Positions 46,231-51,850 of a DNA stretch of 64,000 nt are shown here, piece by piece. The position numbers were made by a program, and so were the translations under genes. The first letter of the stretch is position 1, and the number at the start of each line of letters is the position of its first letter. The notes below the pieces were generated by a model. That model was given only the letters and a program-made list of their open reading frames with translations, did not search any database and had not been told where the DNA came from. The stretch is from a virus, in the IMG/VR virus record IMGVR_UViG_3300009160_000035, positions 16,100-80,099 of that record. One strand, written 5' to 3'.

Positions 46231-46467
46231 TTTCATCCAAAAAAGGTCCAATTACTCCGCTGCCGCTCGCTTCGCTCGCGCCGTCCGTTTGTTCCTTAGT
46301 TCTTCGCTTGTAGAGCTCGCTTCGCTCGGGGGCTATCGCCCCTTCTTTCTGCGGAGTCCAGATGTCCTGGCTCCCGTTGATCCAACGAGATGGATCGCCA
46401 GAGGGCCTAACGGCCCTTGTTTGTGCGGAGAGAGGGATGGTCCTTCTCTCCACACTGGAGCGCACCC
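46231..46467 (+). promoter_or_regulatory. GC-rich leader of the first ssb gene
   Basis: No gene supported. It contains CTCGCTTCGCTCG twice (about 46266 and 46316) and hairpin element GGGGCTATCGCCCC at 46329. Then comes a bulged stem-loop GGAGTCCAG/CTGGCTCC with loop ATGTC, a GGGCC-TAAC-GGCCC hairpin near 46402 and a GGAGAGAG/CTCTCC pair just before the ribosome binding site. Such dense structure suggests transcriptional or translational control of the SSB downstream. Confidence 0.45.
46329..46348 (+). repeat. GGGGCTATCGCCCC hairpin element, copy 1
   Basis: GGGGCTATCGCCCCTTCTTT: a 5-bp GC stem, TATC loop and pyrimidine tail. It is one of four copies in this window (46329, 47016, 49985, 50537), each in the gap before a gene or gene group. 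It could be a short terminator or a processing/stability hairpin. Confidence 0.7.
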
Positions 46468-46890
46468 ATGAGCATGGGCTTTGAGCGTACTCAGGTCGTC
46501 GGCAACCTTGGAGCCGACCCTATTCTCCTGACGGGCCAGTCGGGAACTTCCATCTGCGCCATGCGCGTCGCTGTCAACCGCAAGGTCAAGGGCGTCGCTG
46601 TCGTGAAGTGGCGGGACGTCGTGTGCTTCGGCGCACTCGCGGAGAACATGGCGAAGATCCTCAAGAAGGGCGACACCGTGTTCGTGGACGGAACCCCCGA
46701 AGACGAAGAGTTCCTCCGCAAGGATGGCTCCAAGGGCTTCGCCGTCAAGATCCTCGCCAACGTCGTCGTCAAGACTGGCTCCCCCGCTGGCGCTTCGGCT
46801 CCCGCGGCCTCATCCGCTGGTGCAGATGCCGCTGCGGAGGCCCTTGCGGCGCTTCGCGAGACGGCCACTGCGGACGACGGCACCTTCTAG
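46468..46890 (+). CDS. ssb: Single-stranded DNA-binding protein, GC-rich copy
   Basis: 140 residues from ATG 46468 (GGAG seven bases upstream). I reject the longer in-frame GTG start because it runs through the hairpin leader. The OB fold is visible: QVVGNLGADPILL, ICAMRVAVNRKVKG, KWRDVVCFGALAENMAKILK, GDTVFVDGTPEDEEFLRKDG and VKILANVVV. A Ser/Ala linker ends in TADDGTF, an acidic tip unlike the usual DDIPF. It coats replication intermediates and recruits partners through that tip. The gene is strongly GC-biased compared with the rest of the phage and with the second ssb, suggesting separate acquisition. Confidence 0.88.
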   Translation: MSMGFERTQVVGNLGADPILLTGQSGTSICAMRVAVNRKVKGVAVVKWRDVVCFGALAENMAKILKKGDTVFVDGTPEDEEFLRKDGSKGFAVKILANVVVKTGSPAGASAPAASSAGADAAAEALAALRETATADDGTF

Positions 46891-46908
46891 GTCGCAGGTC
46901 CAGCTCAA

Positions 46909-46941
46909 CCCCCCTTCGCCCTAACGGGCGTCGGGGGGTTT
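46909..46941 (+). terminator. Strong hairpin after the first ssb gene
   Basis: CCCCCC-TT-CGCCC-TAAC-GGGCG-TC-GGGGGG forms an 11-bp stem with one internal mismatch and a four-base loop, followed by TTT. It starts 18 bases after the stop codon. The T run is short, so termination may be partial. Confidence 0.7.
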
Positions 46942-47015
46942 CGGCTCCTGGGCCAGCTGAGTGAAAATAGGCCCAAATAATTATGGGTCCCACTCCGCTA
47001 CAGTACAAATCCTGA

Positions 47016-47035
47016 GGGGCTATCGCCCCTTCTTT
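47016..47035 (+). repeat. GGGGCTATCGCCCC hairpin element, copy 2
   Basis: Identical to copy 1 including the TTCTTT tail. It lies 15 bases before the start of the gene at 47051 and is followed by a second hairpin whose loop holds that start codon. Confidence 0.7.
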
Positions 47036-47043
47036 CGGTGAGA

Positions 47044-47062
47044 ATTGGTAATGTCTACCAAT
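47044..47062 (+). promoter_or_regulatory. Hairpin presenting a start codon in its loop
   Basis: ATTGGTA-ATGTC-TACCAAT is a perfect 7-bp stem whose 5-base loop contains the ATG (47051-47053) of the following gene. The ribosome binding site is weak (GGTGAG). This could tune initiation. Confidence 0.5.
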
Positions 47063-47287
47063 GCAAAGAGGTATATCATGTTGTTTAGTGCTGCTACGAT
47101 CTTGACTGATAGTTTCGAAGAGGTTCAGAAGGAGACTCTGAGCCTGGATGACGTGAACCATGAGTCTTATGACCCGTGGGATGCCATCAATGAGCGTCTC
47201 GATGAGAAGAAGTACGAGAGCGACGCCAACACTGGCTCTGATTCTCTTATCGAGGCAGTGCATACGGCCCGTCGCTTCTTCGTATAA
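47051..47287 (+). CDS. Small acidic unknown protein
   Basis: 78 residues starting MSTNAKRYIMLFSAATIL, with an acidic C-terminal half (SLDDVNHESYDPWDAINERL). A TTG six bases upstream is in frame but ATG 47051 is preferred. It sits alone between the first ssb gene and the structured non-coding region, with a start codon inside a hairpin loop. Not recognised. Confidence 0.55.
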   Translation: MSTNAKRYIMLFSAATILTDSFEEVQKETLSLDDVNHESYDPWDAINERLDEKKYESDANTGSDSLIEAVHTARRFFV

Positions 47288-47292
47288 TCCTC

Positions 47293-47879
47293 AGACCTGA
47301 GTAGGTCTCTAAAATGCTCACAAGTTTACGGCGTCACGCAGGTTACATTGCGAATAATAGGGGATGTAAACCCTATTGTTCGTACTGCAAGACGTCATCC
47401 TTTGAGAGTTTACTAGTACAATCATAAGTGCGCCTGCCGCTTATGGGAACCTAGTGAGAGTTAGGGTTGTAACCCTGGCTATATAAAAAGGCTGGTTACT
47501 AGTTGGAGCCCTGCCGCTAGTAACGAGATAAACATGGGCTTCAAATCCTCTAGAAAAACCATAGGTGAGCCTGCCACTTATTGGGAACCTAGAGGTAGTC
47601 AGGGTTGCAAACCTGGTTATAGCGATGGGCTGGCTGTTAGTGGACCCCTGCCACTAATGGAGAAGATGAACATGAGGTGGTTACTAGTAGAGCCCTGCTA
47701 CTAGTGACGAGATAGACATGGGCTTTGTCGCTAGTGGAGCCCTGCCACTAGTGCCGAGGTAAAGACATGGGTGGTCTGCTGCAGCGGGCCTTTGATCAGT
47801 CTGGTGACGCTATGTATGCCGCAGTTGCGGTTCTAGTACATAGTTATAGGTTCGATTCCCATATGATTGAATTACCACC
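47293..47879 (+). ncRNA. Candidate large structured RNA with repeated stem-loops
   Basis: About 590 bases without a convincing gene but full of base-paired elements. In order there is an AGACCT-GAGT-AGGTCT hairpin (47293-47308). Next is a long stacked stem (47330-47396) built from GGCGTC/GACGTC, GCAG/CTGC and a 12-bp CGAATAATAGGG/CCCTATTGTTCG. A tandem array of six stem-loops (47424-47751) follows, and then a CTATGTA/TACATAG stem enclosing CCGCA/TGCGG (47810-47841) beside a T-loop-like GGTTCGATTCC. Size, phage context and nearby tRNA-like sequences recall the GOLLD and ROOL large phage RNAs. I cannot confirm membership, and strand is assumed from neighbouring genes. Confidence 0.5.
47424..47766 (+). 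repeat. Tandem array of covarying stem-loops
   Basis: Two ~116-137-base units (from 47424 and 47561), each with two hairpins, are followed by two half-units. Hairpins: 47424-47444, 47495-47524, 47561-47581, 47637-47657, 47683-47705 and 47731-47751. Five have 7-base loops (CGCCTGC, AGCCTGC, ACCCCTG, AGCCCTG, AGCCCTG). Stems differ but remain paired: TTAGTGG/CCACTAA, CTAGTGG/CCACTAG, ACTAGTAG/CTACTAGT, ATAAGTG/CGCTTAT, ATAGGTG/CACTTAT. The last four hairpins are each followed by a GA-rich ACGAGATAGACATGGG-like spacer. Confidence 0.75.
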
Positions 47880-47897
47880 GTCCTAAAGGAGGACAAG

Positions 47898-48113
47898 ATG
47901 TATCATGTAAGCCTTGACTTTCACGTCTATCTTCATACAACCCCTAACTTAGCTGCAGCGCGTCGGATCCAAAAGCGCATTCGGAAGTGCGGGTTCTGGT
48001 TCAGAAAAGAGCCAGGTTACATGGTGTGCTCCTACAAGAAGTTCCACGGAGCAAGACACTTTGCCGAGTTCTTCCAAGAGGACATTATCATCCAAAATTC
48101 GGAGAACTCATGA
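47898..48113 (+). CDS. Small basic unknown protein
   Basis: 71 residues with an excellent ribosome binding site (AAAGGAGGACAAG). Starts MYHVSLDFHVYLHT, followed by a basic helix (AARRIQKRIRKCGFWFRKEP) and FAEFFQEDII. The alternating strand-helix-strand layout is compact and cytoplasmic. Its stop overlaps the next start (ATGA). Not recognised. Confidence 0.6.
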   Translation: MYHVSLDFHVYLHTTPNLAAARRIQKRIRKCGFWFRKEPGYMVCSYKKFHGARHFAEFFQEDIIIQNSENS

Positions 48114-48271
48114 GGAACCAGTATCCCGGAACCTGCTATCGGTGTGGCAAAACCGTTCCTGCTAAAGAAGGACACTTTGAGCGTCACATCGGAACTTGGA
48201 GAGTTCAACACAAAGACTGTGCAATCAAGCACAGAGGCACTACCCACACCCACCAACAGGTGACAAGATGA
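48110..48271 (+). CDS. 53-residue zinc-finger-like protein
   Basis: ATG 48110 overlaps the previous stop as ATGA and follows GGAGAACTC. The motif GTCYRCGKTV (CxxC), then H-x-x-x-H, W-x-V-x-H and DC gives Cys/His ligands for one zinc ion. Phages encode many such tiny zinc-ribbon proteins, often as binders of host factors. The stop again overlaps the next start (ATGA). Confidence 0.6.
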   Translation: MRNQYPGTCYRCGKTVPAKEGHFERHIGTWRVQHKDCAIKHRGTTHTHQQVTR

Positions 48272-48849
48272 AAAAACAGATGATCTTTGACTTTGAAGCC
48301 GTTATCCTTTTCGCGACCGAGGTCGCCAAGAGGATGAACCATCTCGGGTACGACACCACCTACTCTGTGTCTCTCACGGAGTTCAGCGGCCCCACGATCA
48401 GCGCTGCCGTCAGGGGCAACAATGCTGAGGGGGAAGGGTACTACATTGTGGAGCACGGGATGTTCCATGATGCGCACAAGGGGTTCGAGGTCAATTTCAC
48501 GATTGGCCTCCCCAATCCCGAAAACGGATATGTCTCGGAGTGGGTCAGCGCGAAGATCAATAGGATCCGCCTCCGTGACTCTCTGGAGATCAACGAGACC
48601 CTGTACCACATCCCGACAATGGAAGTGTACTCGGAGCGGTTTGGAGGGACGTATGCTTTCTACGCCGCAATCCCCACCTTGACGAAGCACTTTGACTTCA
48701 CGGTCAAGAACGTCAAGGCTGACATGGACGGCCTCATCAATCTTTTCTGGGGACACAAGAGCCTCCTGACAAAGATTGAGGACGCCGACTGCCCCATCGA
48801 GGAGTTCAACAATCTCCTGGTGGAACTGGGCAACTCTGTCTCGTCCTAG
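48268..48849 (+). CDS. Unknown cytoplasmic protein
   Basis: 193 residues from ATG 48268 (ATGA overlap, AGGTGACAAG upstream). It begins with a hydrophobic-amphipathic helix (FDFEAVILFATEVAKRMNHL) and continues with strands (YYIVEHGMFHDAHKGFEVNF). The gene is GC-richer than its flanks, with many C- or G-ending codons. No motif is recognised. It closes a three-gene coupled cluster before a structured gap. Confidence 0.55.
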   Translation: MKKQMIFDFEAVILFATEVAKRMNHLGYDTTYSVSLTEFSGPTISAAVRGNNAEGEGYYIVEHGMFHDAHKGFEVNFTIGLPNPENGYVSEWVSAKINRIRLRDSLEINETLYHIPTMEVYSERFGGTYAFYAAIPTLTKHFDFTVKNVKADMDGLINLFWGHKSLLTKIEDADCPIEEFNNLLVELGNSVSS

Positions 48850-48936
48850 TAGTCCAATAGGTCAACAGTCTGCAACCTGCCTGTCGGTAGGCTAACCTAT
48901 CAGATGTCATGTCTGGTAGCCACAAAGGCTGCATCA

Positions 48937-48978
48937 CTTCCTTATGGTAATAGATGGGTTCGAATCCTGTCAGGAAGA
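48937..48978 (+). other. tRNA-like minihelix
   Basis: CTTCCT pairs with AGGAAG as a 6-bp acceptor-like stem, with a possible T-C mismatch at the seventh position. Inside, ATGGG-TTCGAAT-CCTGT has the exact TTCRANT loop of a tRNA T-arm followed directly by the 3' acceptor strand and a discriminator-like A. D and anticodon arms are absent, replaced by ATGGTAATAG. This may be a tRNA remnant, a decoy or part of a larger RNA. Upstream (48857-48935) lie further hairpins (GTAGCC-ACAAA-GGCTGC). Confidence 0.4.
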
Positions 48979-49006
48979 CTTTTACCCCCTTATATAGAGG
49001 TTTGTC

Positions 49007-49462
49007 ATGGAAAAGCAGTTTGCAATGGAAACGGTTCAGGACATGGATAAGGTGCTTGCTATCCTCAATCCCAAACTTGAGGAGAACAAGGTCAACTACG
49101 ACTTGCGAGAAGAGAAAGATACGGCTGGATGGCATTACAAAGACCAACAGGAGTATTGGAGAGTCTACAAAGTGGTCGTGGACAACTACTTCAACTGCAT
49201 GCAGATGTGGGAGTGGGCCACAGGTCACCGTAGATTCCTGGAAACAGGTCTTGGTGAATGGACCTCTAGGGACCTGTCAAAGGTCGGCAAAGAGATCCTG
49301 AACAGATACCTCAACAAAGTAGTTGAGGAAACCTGGTGGGATGCCAATGAGGATCGCCTTATGGGAGAATTCGAAAGTTCCCGCCAAGGACTCGGCGATG
49401 ATGACCGCAACTTTGAGTGGTACATCAATCAACAGTATGAGACTTACCTCCACAAACTGTAA
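49007..49462 (+). CDS. Helical Trp-rich unknown protein
   Basis: 151 residues after AGAGGTTTGTC. Almost wholly helical and charged, with many Trp and Tyr (YWRVYKVVVDNYFNCMQMWE, ETWWDANEDRLMGEF). No Cys cluster, membrane helix or known motif. It starts a run of small genes and sits just after the tRNA-like structure. Function unknown. Confidence 0.6.
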   Translation: MEKQFAMETVQDMDKVLAILNPKLEENKVNYDLREEKDTAGWHYKDQQEYWRVYKVVVDNYFNCMQMWEWATGHRRFLETGLGEWTSRDLSKVGKEILNRYLNKVVEETWWDANEDRLMGEFESSRQGLGDDDRNFEWYINQQYETYLHKL

Positions 49463-49473
49463 CGAGAAAACTA

Positions 49474-49620
49474 ATGAAGCATATCAATCTTAGAGTGTTT
49501 GTCGTAAACAAGGGTATTGTTATCAATGAGAAGTATAACAATATTGATACGGCAATGGACCGTGGAGTAGTTCTCGCAAACAACCTTGGTGGTCGTTGGA
49601 CCATCAGTATCGGTAAGTAG
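49474..49620 (+). CDS. 48-residue unknown protein
   Basis: ATG 49474, 11 bases after the previous stop (AACGAGAAAACTA as a weak binding site). Starts MKHINLRVFVVNKGIVINEK, with a helix (TAMDRGVVLANNLGG) and a final strand (RWTISIGK). The beta-beta-alpha-beta pattern is compact and resembles a small folded domain. Followed after six bases by another small gene. Confidence 0.5.
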   Translation: MKHINLRVFVVNKGIVINEKYNNIDTAMDRGVVLANNLGGRWTISIGK

Positions 49621-49626
49621 GATATA

Positions 49627-49791
49627 ATGAGCAAGAGCTTCAGATTCGACAAGAAAGAAGTCAAGAGTTATCAGCTCCAGAATATGCATAACGCCAACCA
49701 TGGCGATAAGCGTAAGCAGAACGAGATCGAGGAAACTCGGAAGTTCGACTGGAGAGAAGAAATTGGGAAAAACGCGTTAGACCCCCAATAA
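49627..49791 (+). CDS. 54-residue charged unknown protein
   Basis: ATG 49627 after GTAGGATATA. Highly charged (SFRFDKKEVKSYQLQ at the start, then HGDKRKQNEIEETRKFDWRE). No hydrophobic core, so probably helical or disordered. Compact spacing to its neighbour supports it as a gene. Not recognised. Confidence 0.5.
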   Translation: MSKSFRFDKKEVKSYQLQNMHNANHGDKRKQNEIEETRKFDWREEIGKNALDPQ

Positions 49792-50031
49792 GAGACCAGC
49801 CACTCTTCAAATAGGCTGGGGGTGGGCTCCCATAACAGTCCTGCCAGATCTGGTTCACTGGATCATGGGCAACTGTCCTAGTTCAAAAAATAACTAGGTG
49901 GTACGTCTAGGTTAACCTGGAACGCAAAGGCCCCTCTCCTCTAGAGATAGAACGGGAGGGGCCCCAACCTTTATAAAACCAGAGGGGGCTATCGCCCCTT
50001 CTTTGTTTGGAACCAATTCCAAGGAGGAAAA
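49792..50031 (+). other. Structured gap: pseudoknot candidate and terminator-like hairpin
   Basis: No gene supported. CCCAT (49829) and ACAGT (49835) pair in crossed order with ATGGG (49865) and ACTGT (49872), a pseudoknot arrangement enclosing CCAG-AT-CTGG. CCTAGTT-CAAAAAAT-AACTAGG is a perfect hairpin at 49877-49898. GGCCCCTC/GAGGGGCC (49929-49963) is terminator-like but lacks a good T run. The hairpin element copy 3 and a TTGGAA-CCAA-TTCCAA stem (50007-50022) precede the next start. Confidence 0.45.
49985..50004 (+). repeat. GGGGCTATCGCCCC hairpin element, copy 3
   Basis: Same 14-base hairpin with TTCTTT tail, 28 bases before the GTG start of the 36-residue membrane protein. Confidence 0.7.
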
Positions 50032-50142
50032 GTGGCCGACAAAAATACGTTTATCTTTGTGATGCTGCTTCTACTTACAACAAAACTTCTAATGCTTGAC
50101 TTTAGCAAGATGCTAACAGTATTAGATATGTTTCTGTGGTAG
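50032..50142 (+). CDS. 36-residue membrane peptide
   Basis: GTG 50032 preceded by an ideal CAAGGAGGAAAA. The peptide has one hydrophobic helix (FIFVMLLLLTTKLLML) and a short C-terminal amphipathic end (LTVLDMFLW). Good initiation signals and a clean membrane segment support a real gene. Such peptides in phages can be holin-like or act in superinfection exclusion. Nothing here decides between these. Confidence 0.5.
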   Translation: MADKNTFIFVMLLLLTTKLLMLDFSKMLTVLDMFLW

Positions 50143-50221
50143 AAGTACGATTCCTATTGTTCCTATTAGGTTTGATGTTTAAGTTAGTCTGGTTGATCAA
50201 ATTCCTCAATTAGGAGATCCT

Positions 50222-50398
50222 GTGTATAACCCTGACCCGAATCTGTTCAATGTTGACTATAGAGACGCAGACAACATCAGTTATCTAGTTGCAAGACTTG
50301 AACTGACATGGGGTTCTGAGCGTATCAATACACTTATGAAAGCAGCCAGAACTATTCTGGATAACCAAGAGAAGGAGAACCAATGCGAAACATTCTGA
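50222..50398 (+). CDS. 58-residue unknown protein
   Basis: GTG 50222 five bases after TTAGGAG. Starts MYNPDPNLFNVDYRD and continues as a helix (SYLVARLELTWGSERINTLM). It overlaps the next gene by 16 bases in another frame. A 12-codon ORF at 50173 precedes it. No family recognised. Confidence 0.45.
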   Translation: MYNPDPNLFNVDYRDADNISYLVARLELTWGSERINTLMKAARTILDNQEKENQCETF

Positions 50399-50535
50399 TG
50401 AGTAGTGTGTCTTTTAGTATGAGCCATGCCAATGGAACTGCAAGCATTGTAGTTCCTGTCTGGTATACAATCCTGTATTTCTGTGCCAGCATGTTTTGGC
50501 CAGTAGTTGCAGCATGGGCCCTGTGTAGCCGCTAG
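50383..50535 (+). CDS. 50-residue membrane protein
   Basis: ATG 50383 after AAGGAGAACCA. The N-terminal half is polar with many Ser. The C-terminal half is a membrane segment rich in Trp, Tyr and Phe (VVPVWYTILYFCASMFWPVV). The stop lies directly before hairpin element copy 4. Membrane role unknown. Confidence 0.5.
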   Translation: MRNILMSSVSFSMSHANGTASIVVPVWYTILYFCASMFWPVVAAWALCSR

Positions 50536-50536
50536 A

Positions 50537-50556
50537 GGGGCTATCGCCCCTTTCTT
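50537..50556 (+). repeat. GGGGCTATCGCCCC hairpin element, copy 4
   Basis: Same hairpin with a slightly shifted tail (TTTCTT). A perfect 16-base palindrome TTACTAATATTAGTAA (about 50567-50582) follows before the second ssb gene. Confidence 0.7.
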
Positions 50557-50616
50557 GTGTGAAATTTACTAATATTAGTAACCAATTGTCCGTAGAAAAA
50601 CGGAAAGGAGATAGAT

Positions 50617-51006
50617 ATGCAAGATCTTAATGAGTCTAGAGTCCGTGGTCGTCTTACCAAGAATCCCGAGCTTACGAGCTCCGAATCGTCGCAGTCGCGC
50701 GCGGTTCTCAACGTCTGTACCAACTATCGGTACACAAATGCCAAGGGTGAGAAGGTCTCCAAGCCTTCATACCATCGCGTCGTTGTCTTTGGCACCAATG
50801 CCGAGAATGCTGCAAAGTATCTCGGTAAAGGTCATCAGGTAGAAATCGATGGTCGCAGTGAAACTCGTGAGTACAAGACCGAAGCAGGTGAGCGTCGGTG
50901 GATCACGGAGATCATCGCTGATGTAGTTCGGTACGGTGAGGCCCCTAAGAAGGCAGAGTCGTCAGAGCCTGTCATCGAAACTGTAACGGACATTGATCCG
51001 TTCTAA
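50617..51006 (+). CDS. ssb: Single-stranded DNA-binding protein, second copy
   Basis: 129 residues after AAAGGAGATAGAT. OB-fold blocks: RVRGRLTKNPEL, AVLNVCTNYRY, KPSYHRVVVFGTNAENAAKY, GHQVEIDGRSETREYKTEAG and EIIADVVRYGE. The short linker ends in the canonical acidic tip DIDPF, which docks partner proteins. It differs clearly from the copy at 46468 in sequence, GC content and tip. It lies next to tRNA-Arg and is preceded by a hairpin element and a palindrome that may control it. Confidence 0.9.
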   Translation: MQDLNESRVRGRLTKNPELTSSESSQSRAVLNVCTNYRYTNAKGEKVSKPSYHRVVVFGTNAENAAKYLGKGHQVEIDGRSETREYKTEAGERRWITEIIADVVRYGEAPKKAESSEPVIETVTDIDPF

Positions 51007-51034
51007 CCAACTACTAGGGTAAAACCTAGGCTGC

Positions 51035-51109
51035 GTGCCCGTAGCACAGTTGGATAGTTGCAACGGCCTTCTAAGCCGTAGGTCACTGGTTCAAGTCCAG
51101 TCGGGCACA
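51035..51109 (+). tRNA. tRNA-Arg (anticodon TCT)
   Basis: A cloverleaf is readable: acceptor GTGCCCG/CGGGCAC, anticodon stem ACGGC/GCCGT with loop CTTCTAA (anticodon TCT), and T-arm ACTGG-TTCAAGT-CCAGT. The discriminator is A and no CCA is encoded. It reads AGA (and possibly AGG) codons, which are frequent in the AT-rich arms and less so in the GC-rich centre. Confidence 0.93.
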
Positions 51110-51161
51110 CTGTTAAAAACATTAACGCTCTATTTCAGAGCCAACAAAAAGAGGTGTGAGA

Positions 51162-51482
51162 ATGAAGATTCCGTTTACGTGTAGTGGGACAATCAAGATC
51201 GGCAACACCGCTGGACCTGTCACGGCTCGAGTTACTACTGAGCGTGGAAGTTTTGTGGTTACCCGATGCAAGATCATGAATGGATCCGAAGCAGGTGCAG
51301 ACGCAGAGGTCTGGGCCCCAGGAGAGATTGGTGCCGATGGCTTTAGCCTGAGCTTCCAGAATCTTCCTGTATTTCTCAAGCGCCACAACAAGGGTGCTGA
51401 CGGCAAGCCAATTCATCCTGGTTACCGCTCAATTCAGATTCACGCGCCCAATGCGGGTGCCTTTCGTCGTGTGGAGGGTTAA
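51162..51482 (+). CDS. Unknown beta-rich small protein
   Basis: 106 residues from ATG 51162 after AGAGGTGTGAGA (a GTG six bases earlier is in frame). Strand-rich: TCSGTIKIGNTAGPVTARVT and GSFVVTRCKIM, then a polar loop region and GYRSIQIHAPNAGAF. This pattern could form a small barrel. It is two bases from the next gene, a membrane protein. Not recognised. Confidence 0.55.
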   Translation: MKIPFTCSGTIKIGNTAGPVTARVTTERGSFVVTRCKIMNGSEAGADAEVWAPGEIGADGFSLSFQNLPVFLKRHNKGADGKPIHPGYRSIQIHAPNAGAFRRVEG

Positions 51483-51484
51483 TC

Positions 51485-51850
51485 ATGGCTGATCTTGGTG
51501 GAGAACAAGCAGTAACACTTGGTGCTAAGGCTGCAAGTGCAGGTATGGCTGGAGCCCTCTGGGGTCTCTTCGCTACTGCATTCCTTTTGATTCCTGCCCT
51601 TATCGGCGGCATCCTGTTCCCCTTCGCAAAGAAGGCACAGGCTTCGCTGAACAATAAGGTTGATCAGGTCAACTCAAAAGCAAAGCAAGAGCCAAACAAG
51701 ATGTCTAAGTCTCAGCGAGAGTACCAGCGCAAGTTGGATGCTATCAATGCAGAACGAGAAGAGATGGAGCTTCAGGCAAGGCTAGAGGCACTTAGCCAGA
51801 AGAAGCGCAAGGCAAAGGGCAATAGCTCCAGGACCAGCGCTACCGTCTAA
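51485..51850 (+). CDS. Membrane protein with coiled-coil tail
   Basis: 121 residues. An N-terminal Ala/Gly-rich region and a strong membrane helix (LWGLFATAFLLIPALIGGIL) are followed by a Lys/Glu/Gln coiled coil (QREYQRKLDAINAEREEMEL) and a basic end. One membrane span plus a cytoplasmic coil fits a holin-type or spanin-type accessory protein, or an anchor. None is specific. Last gene before the 52 kb control region. Confidence 0.55.
   Translation: MADLGGEQAVTLGAKAASAGMAGALWGLFATAFLLIPALIGGILFPFAKKAQASLNNKVDQVNSKAKQEPNKMSKSQREYQRKLDAINAEREEMELQARLEALSQKKRKAKGNSSRTSATV

Noticed and set aside
46266-46330. CTCGCTTCGCTCG direct repeats as a mobile-element or attachment site
   Set aside because: Only two short copies, no target duplication or recombinase gene nearby. 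Such words are common in GC-rich hairpin leaders.
46417-46467. Upstream start for the first ssb gene
   Set aside because: The extension reads through a structured GC-rich leader. ATG 46468 has a properly spaced GGAG and begins the OB fold directly.
47534-47704. A 56-codon ORF (start MGFKSSRKTIGEP) inside the stem-loop array
   Set aside because: Its codons follow the repeated hairpins, it has no proper ribosome binding site, and stem covariation explains the sequence better than protein coding. Not fully excluded.
47424-47766. CRISPR-like array
   Set aside because: The repeats are imperfect hairpins of varying stem sequence with similar spacers, units differ in length, and no cas genes are present.
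47771-47879. Possible tRNA bounded by GGTGGT and ACCACC with a GGTTCGATTCC T-arm
   Set aside because: The T-arm is followed by eleven bases before ACCACC instead of a 7-base acceptor strand, and no D or anticodon arm fits. I keep it as part of the structured RNA only.
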